Shown: positions 35,137 to 43,939, numbered from the stretch's first letter. The stretch is 64,000 nucleotides of DNA from CAVXJN01 sp963773585 (GCA_963773585.1 CAVZBR010000001.1:496001-560000), one strand, 5' to 3'. Numbers and translations: made by a program. Notes: generated by a model not told the origin, from the sequence alone.

Positions 35137-35859
35137 TCAGCCCATTCGGCGGGCAAACTCCTTGCCTTCGGCGTGCCAACGCGCCAGCACCGGGTGCAGC
35201 TCGTGCAGAGCGCCGATTTCGGCGTCCGGCGCGGCGCCGTCGTGACTCCACGTGGCCCTCGCCCGGTTCATCCAAACGCAGCGCATCCCTGCGGCGCGGG
35301 CGCCTTCCATGTCCTGTTCCGGGCTGTCGCCGACGTGGACTGCGCCCGAGACCGGTACCCCCGCCCGTTCACAGGCGGCAACGAACATGGCCGGATCCGG
35401 CTTGGCGGCGCCCACCGCCACCGGCGACAAGGCGAAATGAAAAACATCCGATAAGCCGACTCGTTCAATGTCGGCATTGCCGTTTGTCAGCGCGCCCAAG
35501 ACATAGCGTCGACGCAGCGCGCGTAAGGCGGGACGCACATCGTCGTACAGTTGCACTTGATTTCGTGCTGCAAGAAACACCTCCAGCGCCTTGTCCACCA
35601 CATCGTCTTCGCGATAGCCGGCCTCGCGTGCATGCCAGGCGATCGACGCCCGCCTCAGGGCGCTGAAATCGTAAGCCAGGCGAGAGTCTTCGCTGCGCAT
35701 GGCCAGGCGTTTTTCGCGCATCTGCATTGCGGTATAGCGGTCCGTGATGCGCGGAAAATGCGCCGCCAACCACTCGAAAACCGCCTGTTCGGCACGAAAG
35801 ATGACCGGTTCGCAGGCCCACAGGGTGTCGTCGAGATCGATTGTGATGAGTCTGATCAT
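35137..35859 (-). CDS. YigB-like HAD phosphatase
   Basis: 240 residues: motif I ITIDLDDTLW, motif II LGALTNGNADIERVGL, motif III lysine in VGAAKPDPAMF and motif IV VHVGDSPEQDMEGA. Closest in layout to E. coli YigB (phosphatase for the riboflavin precursor 5-amino-6-(5-phosphoribitylamino)uracil); GMP/IMP nucleotidase relatives are an alternative. ATG 35859 is the first in-frame Met of the domain. Divergent from the Nudix gene with 246 bp between. Confidence 0.85.
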   Translation of the reverse strand: MIRLITIDLDDTLWACEPVIFRAEQAVFEWLAAHFPRITDRYTAMQMREKRLAMRSEDSRLAYDFSALRRASIAWHAREAGYREDDVVDKALEVFLAARNQVQLYDDVRPALRALRRRYVLGALTNGNADIERVGLSDVFHFALSPVAVGAAKPDPAMFVAACERAGVPVSGAVHVGDSPEQDMEGARAAGMRCVWMNRARATWSHDGAAPDAEIGALHELHPVLARWHAEGKEFARRMG

Positions 35860-36105
35860 CGGGTCAGGGTCAGGCGCGAGATGGTTCGCAGTATACAGCC
35901 CGCGCGGTGCAACGGCGATGCTAGGATGTTTGAAGCTCACAATTCCTGGAGTGGATGGGACTGATAACGCGCCGTTGTGCTCGTGCGCCGCGATTCCCGA
36001 GAATGTTCGAACCGAAGAAGGCGGCGAAGATGCGCGCGCCTGCCCGGATCCTCTCAATCAGGCGTGCAGACGAATAGTCGTGGCGCGAACCGGGAGCAGT
36101 GATGG

Positions 36106-36573
36106 ATGTCACCGATGAATCAGGGCACCAAAAGTTCGCGGCGTAAGCCTGCTGTGCTTTCGGCCGGGGCGGTCGTCGTGCGCCGGCAGCGGGACGTGGA
36201 TGGTTTCCGTTTTCTGCTGTTGCGAGCGTATCGCTACTGGGACTTTCCGAAAGGCAGGCTCGAGGAAGGCGAACAACCGCTGGATGCGGCGCGACGTGAA
36301 GTCGAAGAAGAAACCACGTTACGGGCGCTCCAGTTCCCATGGGGGTATGAGTTCCGTGAGACACCGCCCTACGGGCGGGGTAAAGTGGCGCGCTATTATC
36401 TGGCCGAGGCCGGTCGCGGCACGGTGTCGCTGCCTGTGAATCCCATTCTCGGTCATCCTGAGCATCACGAGTTCCGATGGCTCGAATATCGAGCTGCGCG
36501 CTTGTTGCTCAACGCCCGTCTGCAACCGATCCTCGATTGGGCTTGCGCGCGCATTGGTTGCGAAGAGTCTTGA
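36106..36573 (+). CDS. Nudix hydrolase, bis(5'-nucleosyl)-tetraphosphatase-like
   Basis: 155 residues. The Nudix box G-x5-E-x7-R-E-U-x-E-E is present as GRLEEGEQPLDAARREVEEE, but the usual Gly after it is Thr (ETTL). The preceding AYRYWDFPKG is typical of diadenosine-tetraphosphate hydrolases, so it may degrade Ap4A. ATG 36106 has CGGGAG upstream. The last strand of the fold and a C-terminal helix are intact. Confidence 0.88.
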   Translation: MSPMNQGTKSSRRKPAVLSAGAVVVRRQRDVDGFRFLLLRAYRYWDFPKGRLEEGEQPLDAARREVEEETTLRALQFPWGYEFRETPPYGRGKVARYYLAEAGRGTVSLPVNPILGHPEHHEFRWLEYRAARLLLNARLQPILDWACARIGCEES

Positions 36574-36732
36574 TCCATTCTGAATGTCCGCAGACCATGG
36601 TCCGTTCCCCAAATCGGCTACGGACATGATCGTGATTGCGCTCGCGTATCCGCGACTGCAACCCCATTAGACTGGAAGTTGCATGAGCGGCACGGCGAAC
36701 CGTCGGGTTCTAATGACTCGCACAGGCAGTAA

Positions 36733-37029
36733 CGTTGCCCCACGGGAGACGCTGGCTTCGCCTATAGCCAACCGCTGCAGGTGATCAGCGGTTCGGTGAC
36801 GGTCGACGCGCCCACAGAACGCGATCTGCACCGTGACCTGGTGCGTGAAGTCAACCGGGTCGGCGTGCAACCGAGCGGTGCGGAGCGGGACCTCCAATTT
36901 GCCTACGGCTACGGAATTGGCAGCGGTACTCGGATAGGCGCCAGTTTGGCCTATCGAATCGAACCCGGGCACATTCGCGAAGCCGATCCGGAACTGGCCG
37001 CGATGCTCCAGGTGGGACGCCGTTTTTGA
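36733..37029 (+). pseudogene. C-terminal relic of an S8/autotransporter-type protease
   Basis: About 98 codons with no start: GFAYSQPLQVISGSVTVDAP, then QFAYGYGIGSGTRIGASLAYRIEPGHIREADPE and the end GRRF. This resembles the final segment seen in subtilisin-like autotransporters (the region with SQPLRV and RxxPGH in the translocator part). A TAA at 36730-36732 stops the frame upstream, and no subtilisin catalytic motif or remaining barrel occurs in the preceding 160 bp. It is a fragment left by a deletion. A GTG at 36781 opens an 82-codon frame that is probably not a gene. Confidence 0.72.
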
Positions 37030-37062
37030 GTATGGCGCCTTTGAGTTGGCGTCGGGGCGCGA

Positions 37063-37596
37063 TCAGTGAATTTCGAAGGAAATGATTTCGCCGTTGCGGA
37101 AATCGAGCCACAGCATCTGCTCGTCGGCCAGGCCGAGGAAGTGCGCGTAGAAGACCCGCAGGGTTTCCTCATGGGCGACGACCAGCACCGTGCCAAATGA
37201 CTGCTGACCAAGCCAACGGATGAAGGACTCGACCCGCTGCTTGTGGTCCACCATGGATTCGCCTCCCGCCGGCCGGACGTGCAAGGGATCCTTGGCGATG
37301 GCGCGCTGATACTGCCGTACCGGTTGGCCGTCGAAGCCGGAGCGAATATCGTTGATCTGGGAATCGGTTACGATATCGACACCGTGGTGATGGTTGACGA
37401 TCTCCGCGGTCTCCCGGGTACGCGGCAATTCCGAGACGATGATTTTCTCCAACGGCACTTTTTCCAGTCCCTCGGCGGCCTCTTTCGCCTGCCGGCGCCC
37501 GGCCGGAGTCAAATGGACATTTTCAGCGGGGTTATCATTGCAGAGGCGCTTGATGTTGTAGTTGGTCTGGCCGTGGCGCATGCAATAAACCATCAT
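37063..37596 (-). CDS. Histidine phosphatase (phosphoglycerate-mutase-like)
   Basis: 177 residues: the RHG motif in MVYCMRHGQTNYN gives the catalytic His, the second His is in VLVVAHEETLRVF, with PRTRETAEI in between. Family members act on sugar phosphates, phosphohistidine or small phosphoesters; this one is short and its substrate unclear. ATG 37596 with GAGG upstream is chosen; a frame to 37698 is longer but lacks support. The promoter region upstream is discussed as a separate feature. Confidence 0.87.
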   Translation of the reverse strand: MMVYCMRHGQTNYNIKRLCNDNPAENVHLTPAGRRQAKEAAEGLEKVPLEKIIVSELPRTRETAEIVNHHHGVDIVTDSQINDIRSGFDGQPVRQYQRAIAKDPLHVRPAGGESMVDHKQRVESFIRWLGQQSFGTVLVVAHEETLRVFYAHFLGLADEQMLWLDFRNGEIISFEIH

Positions 37597-38002
37597 TTCA
37601 ATATCCTCAAGCTGCCGGATGCCCACGTCGCGGGGTGGCAAGTCTACCTTCTGCGGCATCCGCATTTCCACCGCTGCCCGCAGGCGTTTCTGCACCACGG
37701 ACGCGGTGCCGAGGCAGGCCTCAATAGCACAAGATTTCCATGCAGCGCAATAGGCCGGAGGGTCTTTTATACACAGCAGACCGACGTATTGCCCGGTCTA
37801 TGGATAGCCCGGGGCTATTACCCCATCAGTATTCGCCGATATACTGCAAGTCATTGAATGAAAATGCCTTGTGCCGACGTCTACAAATTGCGCAATTTAA
37901 CAAAATTGTAATGGGCAGGAAGAGTTGCCTAATTCCGGCACAGTTCGTCCACAGAGATATCCACAGATGCTGTGGATAACTTCAGAGCCACGGGGACGCG
38001 GC
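37597..38002. promoter_or_regulatory. Intergenic region with DnaA-box-like cluster and palindrome
   Basis: A 406-bp gene-free stretch upstream of the histidine phosphatase and after the patatin gene. It holds an AT-rich block with a perfect 14-bp palindrome AAATTGCGCAATTT (37885-37898). About 60 bp further on is a group of DnaA-box-like sites: TCGTCCACA (37945-37953), ATATCCACA (37957-37965) and, on the minus strand, a perfect TTATCCACA (37979-37971). The layout (AT-rich element plus clustered boxes) recalls a replication-origin or DnaA-titration module, but no dnaA, dnaN or gidA gene is near; it may equally be a regulatory region. Confidence 0.45.
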
Positions 38003-38893
38003 CTAGGGGGTCCGTTGCGCGAACCGCGCAAGCGCGGTGTGCGCCATCTGGTGGCCCACTGCAATCAGCTCCCCGGCGCGGTGAAATTCGTGAAAGGCGC
38101 ACACGTTGCGGGGGATTTCGACTATGGCATCGGGGCTGTAGGCGGCGAGCCGTTGCCGGGCGATCGTCGATTGCATGGTATCCATCGCGCGGCTGATGAC
38201 GTCGAACAGACTGTGCTCGTCAGACTCCGCCACGCCCGTGTCCCCTCCGGCGTCCTCCAGGAATCGACCGATCGCGGCGCGATAACGGCGCTGGGTTCCT
38301 TGCGCAGGTTGCGTCGGCGGCAACGTCTCGGCCGTGAATTCCGACTTGGCGTTGACGTTGATCACAACGGTCAGATCCGTAGTGTCGTTGAGTGTGGGCG
38401 CGATCGGTACCGGATTGATCAGGCCGCCGTCCACCAACAACCGACCGCCTGCGCGCACCGGGGCGAAAATCGTCGGTATGGCAATGGATGCATGGATGGC
38501 ATCGAACAATGAGCCATGACGCAACCAGACCTCGCGGCCGGCGTCGAGGTCGGTTGCCACCGCGGTAAATGCCACCGGTAATGATTCGATTTTGTGGTCG
38601 CCGATCAGCTCGCGCAGTATTTTGATGATCCGGTCACCCTTGAACAAGCTGTTGCGGCTCCAGGAGAGGTCGAGCATACGGACAACATCCCTGCGCTGCA
38701 GCGCGCTCACCCAATCGGTGTAGGCGTCCAAGCCCCCGGCCGCATAGACACCGCCGATCAATGCGCCCATCGACGCTCCCGCGACACTGCGAATCCGGAA
38801 ACCTTGCGCTTCGAGCCAACGGATCACGCCGATATGGGCGAGGCCGCGCGCGCCGCCGCTACTAAGCACCAAAGATACGGTTTTGATAGTCAT
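38003..38893 (-). CDS. Patatin-like phospholipase
   Basis: 296 residues. Oxyanion-hole GGARG in LVLSSGGARGLAHIGVIRWL, nucleophile-elbow GASMG (GxSxG) and the catalytic Asp in LLVDGGLINPVP. Hydrolyses acyl esters of phospholipids or lysophospholipids; homologues of the NTE family are cytosolic or membrane-associated. ATG 38893 is preferred over a start at 38971. Ends just before the DnaA-box-like region. Confidence 0.9.
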   Translation of the reverse strand: MTIKTVSLVLSSGGARGLAHIGVIRWLEAQGFRIRSVAGASMGALIGGVYAAGGLDAYTDWVSALQRRDVVRMLDLSWSRNSLFKGDRIIKILRELIGDHKIESLPVAFTAVATDLDAGREVWLRHGSLFDAIHASIAIPTIFAPVRAGGRLLVDGGLINPVPIAPTLNDTTDLTVVINVNAKSEFTAETLPPTQPAQGTQRRYRAAIGRFLEDAGGDTGVAESDEHSLFDVISRAMDTMQSTIARQRLAAYSPDAIVEIPRNVCAFHEFHRAGELIAVGHQMAHTALARFAQRTP

Positions 38894-39294
38894 GGTCCGG
38901 CCACGGAACCGCTTACACCTGCAACCTCGATCATTGCGTACTCCCCTTGTTTCCGACTGCAAATCCGGCACTGTCGGTGTCGGGCATTTGTTCTATAATG
39001 CGCTACTTTGCGCCGCTCAAGCGGCGATATTACCTCTTGTTCAGCGCTGAACGGACCGATTTCGATCTGGCGCCGATCGCGTTGGGTTCGCGTATACCGC
39101 GTCAAGCGTCGGCATGCATGGCGCGTATCGCCGAGCTGATCGCGGTCCGCACCGCGGGATTCGATGCTCTCCAGGGCATGACGCGAAGAGGGCGATGTCG
39201 CCACCCGAGTTGCGTGGCAACGGCATCCGGCGCGACGCGTCGATGGCAGCCACGTTTCGCGGCGGCGCGCTCGTCAGGATCAACAGGCCAGCGC
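38894..39294. other. 401-bp gap: patatin/gshA divergent region and gshA leader
   Basis: No gene found, although an open frame (from 38947) continues in frame into gshA and reads as non-family sequence. A perfect TATAAT at 38994-38999 would start a plus-strand transcript near 39006, giving gshA a leader of about 290 nt. In the leader lie a stem CGCCG...CGGCG near 39011-39026 and a perfect 14-bp palindrome GTTCAGCGCTGAAC at 39039-39052. Either an operator or the start of a structured leader; see findings. Confidence 0.5.
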
Positions 39295-40875
39295 ATGTCT
39301 TCGTATCGTCTTGCACACCAGCGGCTTTCCCGGTTCGCGCGAAACACTGAACATGGGTTTCTGAAGGACCGGCGAATCGGGCTGGAAAAGGAAAGTCTGC
39401 GCGTCAATGTCGAGGGCTCGATGGCCCAGACCGGCCATCCGAGCGCGCTCGGTTCGGCACTGACCCACCCCTACATCACGACCGATTATTCGGAAGCGCT
39501 GATCGAGCTGATCACGCCGCCGTTCACGGATATGCGCGAGGCGCTGCAGTTTTTATGCGAGACCCAGCAATTCGTGTACAGCAAACTGCGGGACGAATTG
39601 TTGTGGGCTACCAGCATGCCGTGCGTGGTGCGCGGCGAAACCAGCATTCCGGTCGCGCGCTACGGCCGTTCCAATCCGGGCCTCATGAAGACCGTCTACA
39701 GGCGCGGGCTGGGCTACCGGTATGGACGCACCATGCAGGTGATCGCAGGCGTACATTTCAACTATTCGTTTCCCGATGGCTTTTGGCGGCTGCTGCAGGA
39801 CTTCGAAGGTGACCGGCGCCCGTTTCAAACTTTCGTATCCGACAGCTATATGGGTCTGATCCGCAATCTCCAGCGGTTCGGCTGGTTGGTGCCTTATCTG
39901 TTCGGCGCGTCGCCGGCAGTGTGCAAGTCGTTCCTGAGCGAACCCAACGGCGCCATGGAGCACTTCGACGCCAATACCTTCTATCAACCCTATGCCACCT
40001 CCTTACGGATGGGCGACATCGGGTATCAGAACAACCAAGAGAATAAGGTTGGCATCAAGGCTTGCTATGACAACCTGGATGCCTATATCGACAGTCTGAG
40101 CTGTGCGATCTCCACGCCTTGCGCCGAGTACGCCAAGATCGGGGTGAAGGTGGACGGCGAATATCGTCAGTTGAACGCCAACCTGCTGCAGATCGAGAAC
40201 GAATATTACAGCACGATCCGTCCAAAGCAGTTGCTGCGCGGCAATGAGAAGCCCACCCTCGCTTTGAAGCGTCGTGGCGTGCGTTATGTGGAATTGCGCT
40301 CCTTGGATGTCAGTGCCTTCGATCCGCTCGGCATCCATGAACAGCAGATCTATTTCCTCGAAGCATTTCTGTTGTTTTGCTTGCTGCACGAAAGTCCGAA
40401 GCTCAACGAACGCGAACGGATCGAAATCGACGAAAACGAACTCGGCGCCGCGCACCGCGGCCGCGACCCGGAGTTGATGCTTTCCCGCAACGGGGTCGAG
40501 ATCAGTCTCAAGGATTGGGGGCTCGAGCTGTGCGAGCAGCTGATCGACATCTGCGCACTGCTGGACGCCGACAAGATGGGCTCGCCCTATAGCGATGCCT
40601 TGCGCCGGCAACAGGAGGCACTTCGTGACCCGGACCGTACGCCGTCGGCACGAATGCTTGCTGAAATGCGGGCCAATCAGGAGAGCTTTTTTCAGTTCGC
40701 GATGCGCATGTCCCGCCAGCATTACGACTATTTCAAGGCGCGCAACATGACCGATCAGCGGCGCCGATTTTTCGAGGAGGAGGCCGACCGCTCGCTCGAG
40801 CGCCAGCACGACCTCGAAGCCAACACGGATTTATCGTTCGATGAATACCTCGAGCGCTATTTCGCCCAGCAATAA
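39295..40875 (+). CDS. gshA: Glutamate-cysteine ligase (type I)
   Basis: 526 residues, the normal length for gammaproteobacterial GshA. Begins MSSYRLAHQRLSRFARNTE and continues GLEKESLRV, the acidic metal-binding segment ending in DYSEALIELITPP, and AGVHFNYSFPDGF. Couples glutamate and cysteine with ATP to gamma-glutamylcysteine, the first and usually limiting step of glutathione synthesis. ATG 39295 is chosen because the family pattern starts there. The partner gshB is not in the window; consumers (GST, GSH-dependent stress proteins) are. Confidence 0.95.
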   Translation: MSSYRLAHQRLSRFARNTEHGFLKDRRIGLEKESLRVNVEGSMAQTGHPSALGSALTHPYITTDYSEALIELITPPFTDMREALQFLCETQQFVYSKLRDELLWATSMPCVVRGETSIPVARYGRSNPGLMKTVYRRGLGYRYGRTMQVIAGVHFNYSFPDGFWRLLQDFEGDRRPFQTFVSDSYMGLIRNLQRFGWLVPYLFGASPAVCKSFLSEPNGAMEHFDANTFYQPYATSLRMGDIGYQNNQENKVGIKACYDNLDAYIDSLSCAISTPCAEYAKIGVKVDGEYRQLNANLLQIENEYYSTIRPKQLLRGNEKPTLALKRRGVRYVELRSLDVSAFDPLGIHEQQIYFLEAFLLFCLLHESPKLNERERIEIDENELGAAHRGRDPELMLSRNGVEISLKDWGLELCEQLIDICALLDADKMGSPYSDALRRQQEALRDPDRTPSARMLAEMRANQESFFQFAMRMSRQHYDYFKARNMTDQRRRFFEEEADRSLERQHDLEANTDLSFDEYLERYFAQQ

Positions 40876-41004
40876 CCTGGCTCGCAGAGCGGACGTGTAA
40901 CCGGCGGGGATTTTCAGAAATGTGACGTGTCTCGCCGTCCCGGTGCCCGGCTTTTGGTGCAATGAACACCAAGTCAAGACCAGCTCTTTGAGGAGGGCGG
41001 CCGA

Positions 41005-42006
41005 ATGCCGGGTTACCTGTACATCGTCAGCGTCATGTCCGCAGGTTTGTTGTCGGTGCTGCTACTTGCATTGCGCACGGAAGCCACCCGCTGCCGGGCG
41101 GTGGAAGACGCCCTGGCCAAACTGCCGGGGATCCGCCCGGAACGGCGCCTGCCAGCAGGCCGGCGGGCCTTGGCCATAGACGATCGCCATCAGGCACTCT
41201 GCGTCATTTGTGCCGAAACCCAGACGGTGCGCTTGCACGTGGTCCCTTTCGCGGACCTGTGTGCATCCGAATTGTTGGTCGACGGCAGGTCCGTCAGCCG
41301 CGTCGAGCGGGGTTCCGCGGCCGAATCTGTGGGCCGTAGCCGCCCCCGGACCGAATCGACGGGAGAGGTACGGCTGCGGATCGAAGTCCGCGACCACCAC
41401 GCGCCGGTACACGAATTGACCATCGCCGATATGCGCCTGGCGAAATACTGGCATTCTCAATTGCGGGCCATGATCGCGGCCACCGAGCCGGTGGAGCGCA
41501 TCGTGGGTGCCACTGCGCCGCGGCGCGTCCAATCCCCAGTAAGCGCAGGCGGCGAGCGCCGCGCCTCGTTACCCCCCGGCATCGCGTCCAAAGCGCGCCA
41601 GTCGCAGCCCCAATCGCAGCCCCGGGCCGACGCTGCCCCGGTCTCCGCCCCTGCGCCGCGCTCCGGCCCGGAGCAGGCGCCTGCAGCCGTTTCTCGAAGC
41701 GGCGGCGAGCGTCGTTCGCAGTCGGCATCTCGGGGGCGGAATTCCGAACCTCTGGCTTCGCCCCAGTTACGCGCCGCCTTGCGGCGGTATCTGAGCAATG
41801 CGTTACAGGATCAGGACCGATTGGTGATCAGCGAACGCAAGCTGCGCGACGCCTGTGCGCCGAAGTTGGCGCTGATCCGCTTTCACGAACAGATGAACGG
41901 GCTCCGGCGCGCCAAGGCGCTGGTCGATTACCGGTTATCCTATAGCCGTAAGACCGAGTCCTGGCGGATTTCCCGCGCCGAGGACCGGAGCGCGGCCGCG
42001 GCCTGA
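41005..42006 (+). CDS. Hypothetical membrane-anchored protein
   Basis: 333 residues: an N-terminal TM helix (LYIVSVMSAGLLSVLLLAL), a short beta-rich domain (LALIDDRHQALCVIC, DGRSVSRVERGS), a low-complexity Pro/Ser/Arg/Gln linker (residues 170-245) and a basic C-terminal domain (LRAALRRYLSNALQDQDR, KTESWRISRAED). I do not recognise any family. AGGAGG precedes the ATG by about 8 bp. The adjacent, convergent FHA gene may be related (inference). Confidence 0.7.
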   Translation: MPGYLYIVSVMSAGLLSVLLLALRTEATRCRAVEDALAKLPGIRPERRLPAGRRALAIDDRHQALCVICAETQTVRLHVVPFADLCASELLVDGRSVSRVERGSAAESVGRSRPRTESTGEVRLRIEVRDHHAPVHELTIADMRLAKYWHSQLRAMIAATEPVERIVGATAPRRVQSPVSAGGERRASLPPGIASKARQSQPQSQPRADAAPVSAPAPRSGPEQAPAAVSRSGGERRSQSASRGRNSEPLASPQLRAALRRYLSNALQDQDRLVISERKLRDACAPKLALIRFHEQMNGLRRAKALVDYRLSYSRKTESWRISRAEDRSAAAA

Positions 42007-42026
42007 CTTCTTGCCGCGAGCCGCGC

Positions 42027-42659
42027 TCAGATTTTCTGCAGGCTGCCGCGCCAATTGGGGTTGGGCCGGCCCCGGCCGAGCTTCACGAAGCTGCTCATAT
42101 CCATTTCCCGCCAACCGCTGCCGCCCGGATGGGGGCGATGTTCGAATCCCCACCAGGTGCCCGCTGCATCCTGCGCGACCCAATGGATTTCCGCCGGGAT
42201 AAACGGCCCGGAGCCGCTGCGGGCGCTTTGTACCAGTCCTCGGACCTGTTCGAAGCTCAATGTATTGTCGCGCAGGGCGCCGGATCGACGCGGCGTTGGC
42301 GTCGGGTCCGACGCGAACGGAGCCGGTTTGGCTCTGGGAGCGGGCGCGGCCCTGGCGCCGGTGGCCTGAAACTGCATCTGCTGGCGGCCTATCCGGATCA
42401 GGTCGCCGTCGTGCAGATCCTGGCGGCCGATTCGCTGATCGTTGACAAAGCTGCCGTTGGTACTGCCGAGATCCTGCAGGTACGGGTCGTCGTACACCCA
42501 GACGATCTGCGCGTGGTGGCCGCTGACGGTAGGGTCGTCCAAGCGGATATCGTTGTCCACCCGGCGACCGATGGTGGTCGTGCCGCGCGCAATGGCGTGT
42601 TCTAACGTGCCGGCGGGCCCGAGTTCTATCACGATTCGTGGGGACCGGTTCGATTCCAT
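42027..42659 (-). CDS. FHA domain protein with an extra C-terminal domain
   Basis: About 210 residues. An N-terminal FHA domain: GRRVDNDIRLDDPTVSGHHAQI then DLGSTNGSFVND, containing the GR, SxxH and N residues that bind phosphothreonine. A Pro/Ala-rich linker leads to a C-terminal segment (PAEIHWVAQDAAGTWWGFEHRP) not recognised. ATG 42659 is used; ATG at 42689 adds an unlikely leader. No serine/threonine kinase lies in the window, so the phospho-partner is elsewhere. Confidence 0.83.
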   Translation of the reverse strand: MESNRSPRIVIELGPAGTLEHAIARGTTTIGRRVDNDIRLDDPTVSGHHAQIVWVYDDPYLQDLGSTNGSFVNDQRIGRQDLHDGDLIRIGRQQMQFQATGARAAPAPRAKPAPFASDPTPTPRRSGALRDNTLSFEQVRGLVQSARSGSGPFIPAEIHWVAQDAAGTWWGFEHRPHPGGSGWREMDMSSFVKLGRGRPNPNWRGSLQKI

Positions 42660-42807
42660 CGCAGGCCCGTGATTGGCGAATAAAAACATGGCGATTGTTG
42701 GCATCCTATGCGCGCGCTGTCAACTGCGCCGGGCGGCGGGGGCGATATTGCAGCCCGCAGCGGCGCCCGCGCCGTTATAATGGGCGCGGTTGCGATAGGA
42801 GAAATTC

Positions 42808-43125
42808 GTGAAGATGGTGCAACAACTCGGCGGTTTGCGTACGGGGCTGGTGGTTCTGTCGTTGTTGTTCTTGGTGATGCGGCCCATCTCGGGCGGCGAG
42901 CCGGTGCTGGCCGGCTGGCCGATGGTGACCACGCTGCTGATTCCGGCGCTGGCGCCGCTGGTGTTTCTCGGTTTGCTGATGGATATGTTCATGACCTGGG
43001 TCATGAGCATCGATACGGAGTCCAACGAACGTCTGCGCGCCCGCAACGTTTTGTGGGTGGACCTGGTGCTGGCAGCGGCTTTCGCGCTCGCTTGGGTGCC
43101 GTACTACTTGTCGCTCGGCAACTGA
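42808..43125 (+). CDS. Small hydrophobic membrane protein
   Basis: 105 residues with three predicted TM helices (LVVLSLLFLVM, TLLIPALAPLVFLGLLMDMF, LVLAAAFALAWVPYYL). No family recognised. It begins with ATG 42808 after GAAATTCGTGAAG and ends just before the sodB terminator hairpin. Function unknown. Confidence 0.7.
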   Translation: MKMVQQLGGLRTGLVVLSLLFLVMRPISGGEPVLAGWPMVTTLLIPALAPLVFLGLLMDMFMTWVMSIDTESNERLRARNVLWVDLVLAAAFALAWVPYYLSLGN

Positions 43126-43131
43126 AGGTAC

Positions 43132-43159
43132 AAAAAAAAGGCGGGCACAGCGCCCGCCT
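43132..43159 (-). terminator. Rho-independent terminator of sodB (possibly bidirectional)
   Basis: A stem GGCGGGC...GCCCGCC with a 5-base loop, followed on the minus strand by eight U residues. It ends sodB 24 bp after its stop; on the plus strand it could also stop the small membrane-protein gene. Confidence 0.9.
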
Positions 43160-43183
43160 CTGGCCTTGATCCGCGGCCGCCGA

Positions 43184-43768
43184 TCAGCCGCCGAAGTTCT
43201 TGGCAGCGAAATCCCAATTGACGACCTTCCAGAACGCTTCGATGTATTTCGGACGCGCGTTGCGATAGTCGATGTAGTAGGCGTGCTCCCACACATCGCA
43301 GGTGAGCAGCGGCGTCATGCCGTCGGTCATGGGATTGGCGGCATTGCTGGTGTTGACGATCTCCACTGAACCGTCCGATTTTTTCACCAGCCAGGTCCAG
43401 CCGGAGCCAAAGTTATTGGCGCCCATCTCGCCGAATTTCTCTTTGAATTTATCGTAGGAGCCGAACGCTTGTTTGATAGCGTCGCCCAGGGCGCCGCTGG
43501 GTTCGCCGCCACCATCGGATGCCATGCAATTCCAGTAAAAGGTGTGATTCCAGACCTGGGCTGCGTTATTGAACACGCCGCCCGCGGGTGCTTTCTTGAC
43601 GATCTCATCGAGTTCCATGTTTTCGAACTCGGTGCCGGGGATCAGTCCGTTCAACTTGGTCACGTAGGTTGCGTGATGCTTGTCGTGATGGAATTCCAGC
43701 GTCTCGGCGGAAATATGCGGTTCCAGGGCGTTCTTTGGATACGGAAGCTCGGGAAGCTTGTGTTCCAT
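43184..43768 (-). CDS. sodB: Iron superoxide dismutase
   Basis: 194 residues, the normal Fe-SOD length. Metal ligands: His27 in ETLEFHHDKHHATYV, the His in VWNHTFYWNCM, and Asp/His in DVWEHAYYIDY. Converts superoxide to oxygen and peroxide in the cytosol. The Gly/Gln features GSGWTWLV and AGGVFNNAAQ fit the iron type. ATG 43768 has GGAG upstream and a 5' leader of about 90 nt. It has its own promoter and terminator, so it is monocistronic. Confidence 0.96.
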   Translation of the reverse strand: MEHKLPELPYPKNALEPHISAETLEFHHDKHHATYVTKLNGLIPGTEFENMELDEIVKKAPAGGVFNNAAQVWNHTFYWNCMASDGGGEPSGALGDAIKQAFGSYDKFKEKFGEMGANNFGSGWTWLVKKSDGSVEIVNTSNAANPMTDGMTPLLTCDVWEHAYYIDYRNARPKYIEAFWKVVNWDFAAKNFGG

Positions 43769-43838
43769 GGCAGTGCTCTCCTTGGGTTGAGTGATCGGAG
43801 TCGGTCCAGAAGCCGCGTCGCAGCGACACCACGGCTCC

Positions 43839-43893
43839 GTTAGAAGAATGTCTATATTCTAACATTATAAAAGTGGTGTGCGAGACCGCGCAA
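43839..43893 (-). promoter_or_regulatory. sodB promoter with an overlapping 25-bp inverted repeat
   Basis: On the minus strand, TTGCGC (43893-43888) and a perfect TATAAT (43869-43864) with an 18-bp spacer form a promoter. The start region carries the inverted repeat GTTAGAA...TTCTAAC (43839-43863, 11-bp centre), overlapping the expected transcription start: a possible repressor site. Iron- or redox-responsive control is a guess. Confidence 0.5.
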
Positions 43894-43906
43894 TGTGCCC
43901 ACACTG

Positions 43907-43939
43907 TAGTAGGCGCGACCGCGCTTGCAGCGCCTACTA
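43907..43939. repeat. GTAG-type 10-bp stem-loop upstream of the SDR gene
   Basis: TAGTAGGCGC (43907-43916) pairs with GCGCCTACTA (43930-43939), loop 13 bases; it begins with the GTAG head seen in the window's REP elements, in the divergent gap between sodB and the short-chain dehydrogenase gene. Likely a single REP-like element or a transcription-stop hairpin. Confidence 0.6.

Noticed and set aside
36781..37029. 82-residue frame with GTG start as an intact small gene
   Set aside because: It continues upstream without a start in the same family pattern, so it is the tail of a broken gene.
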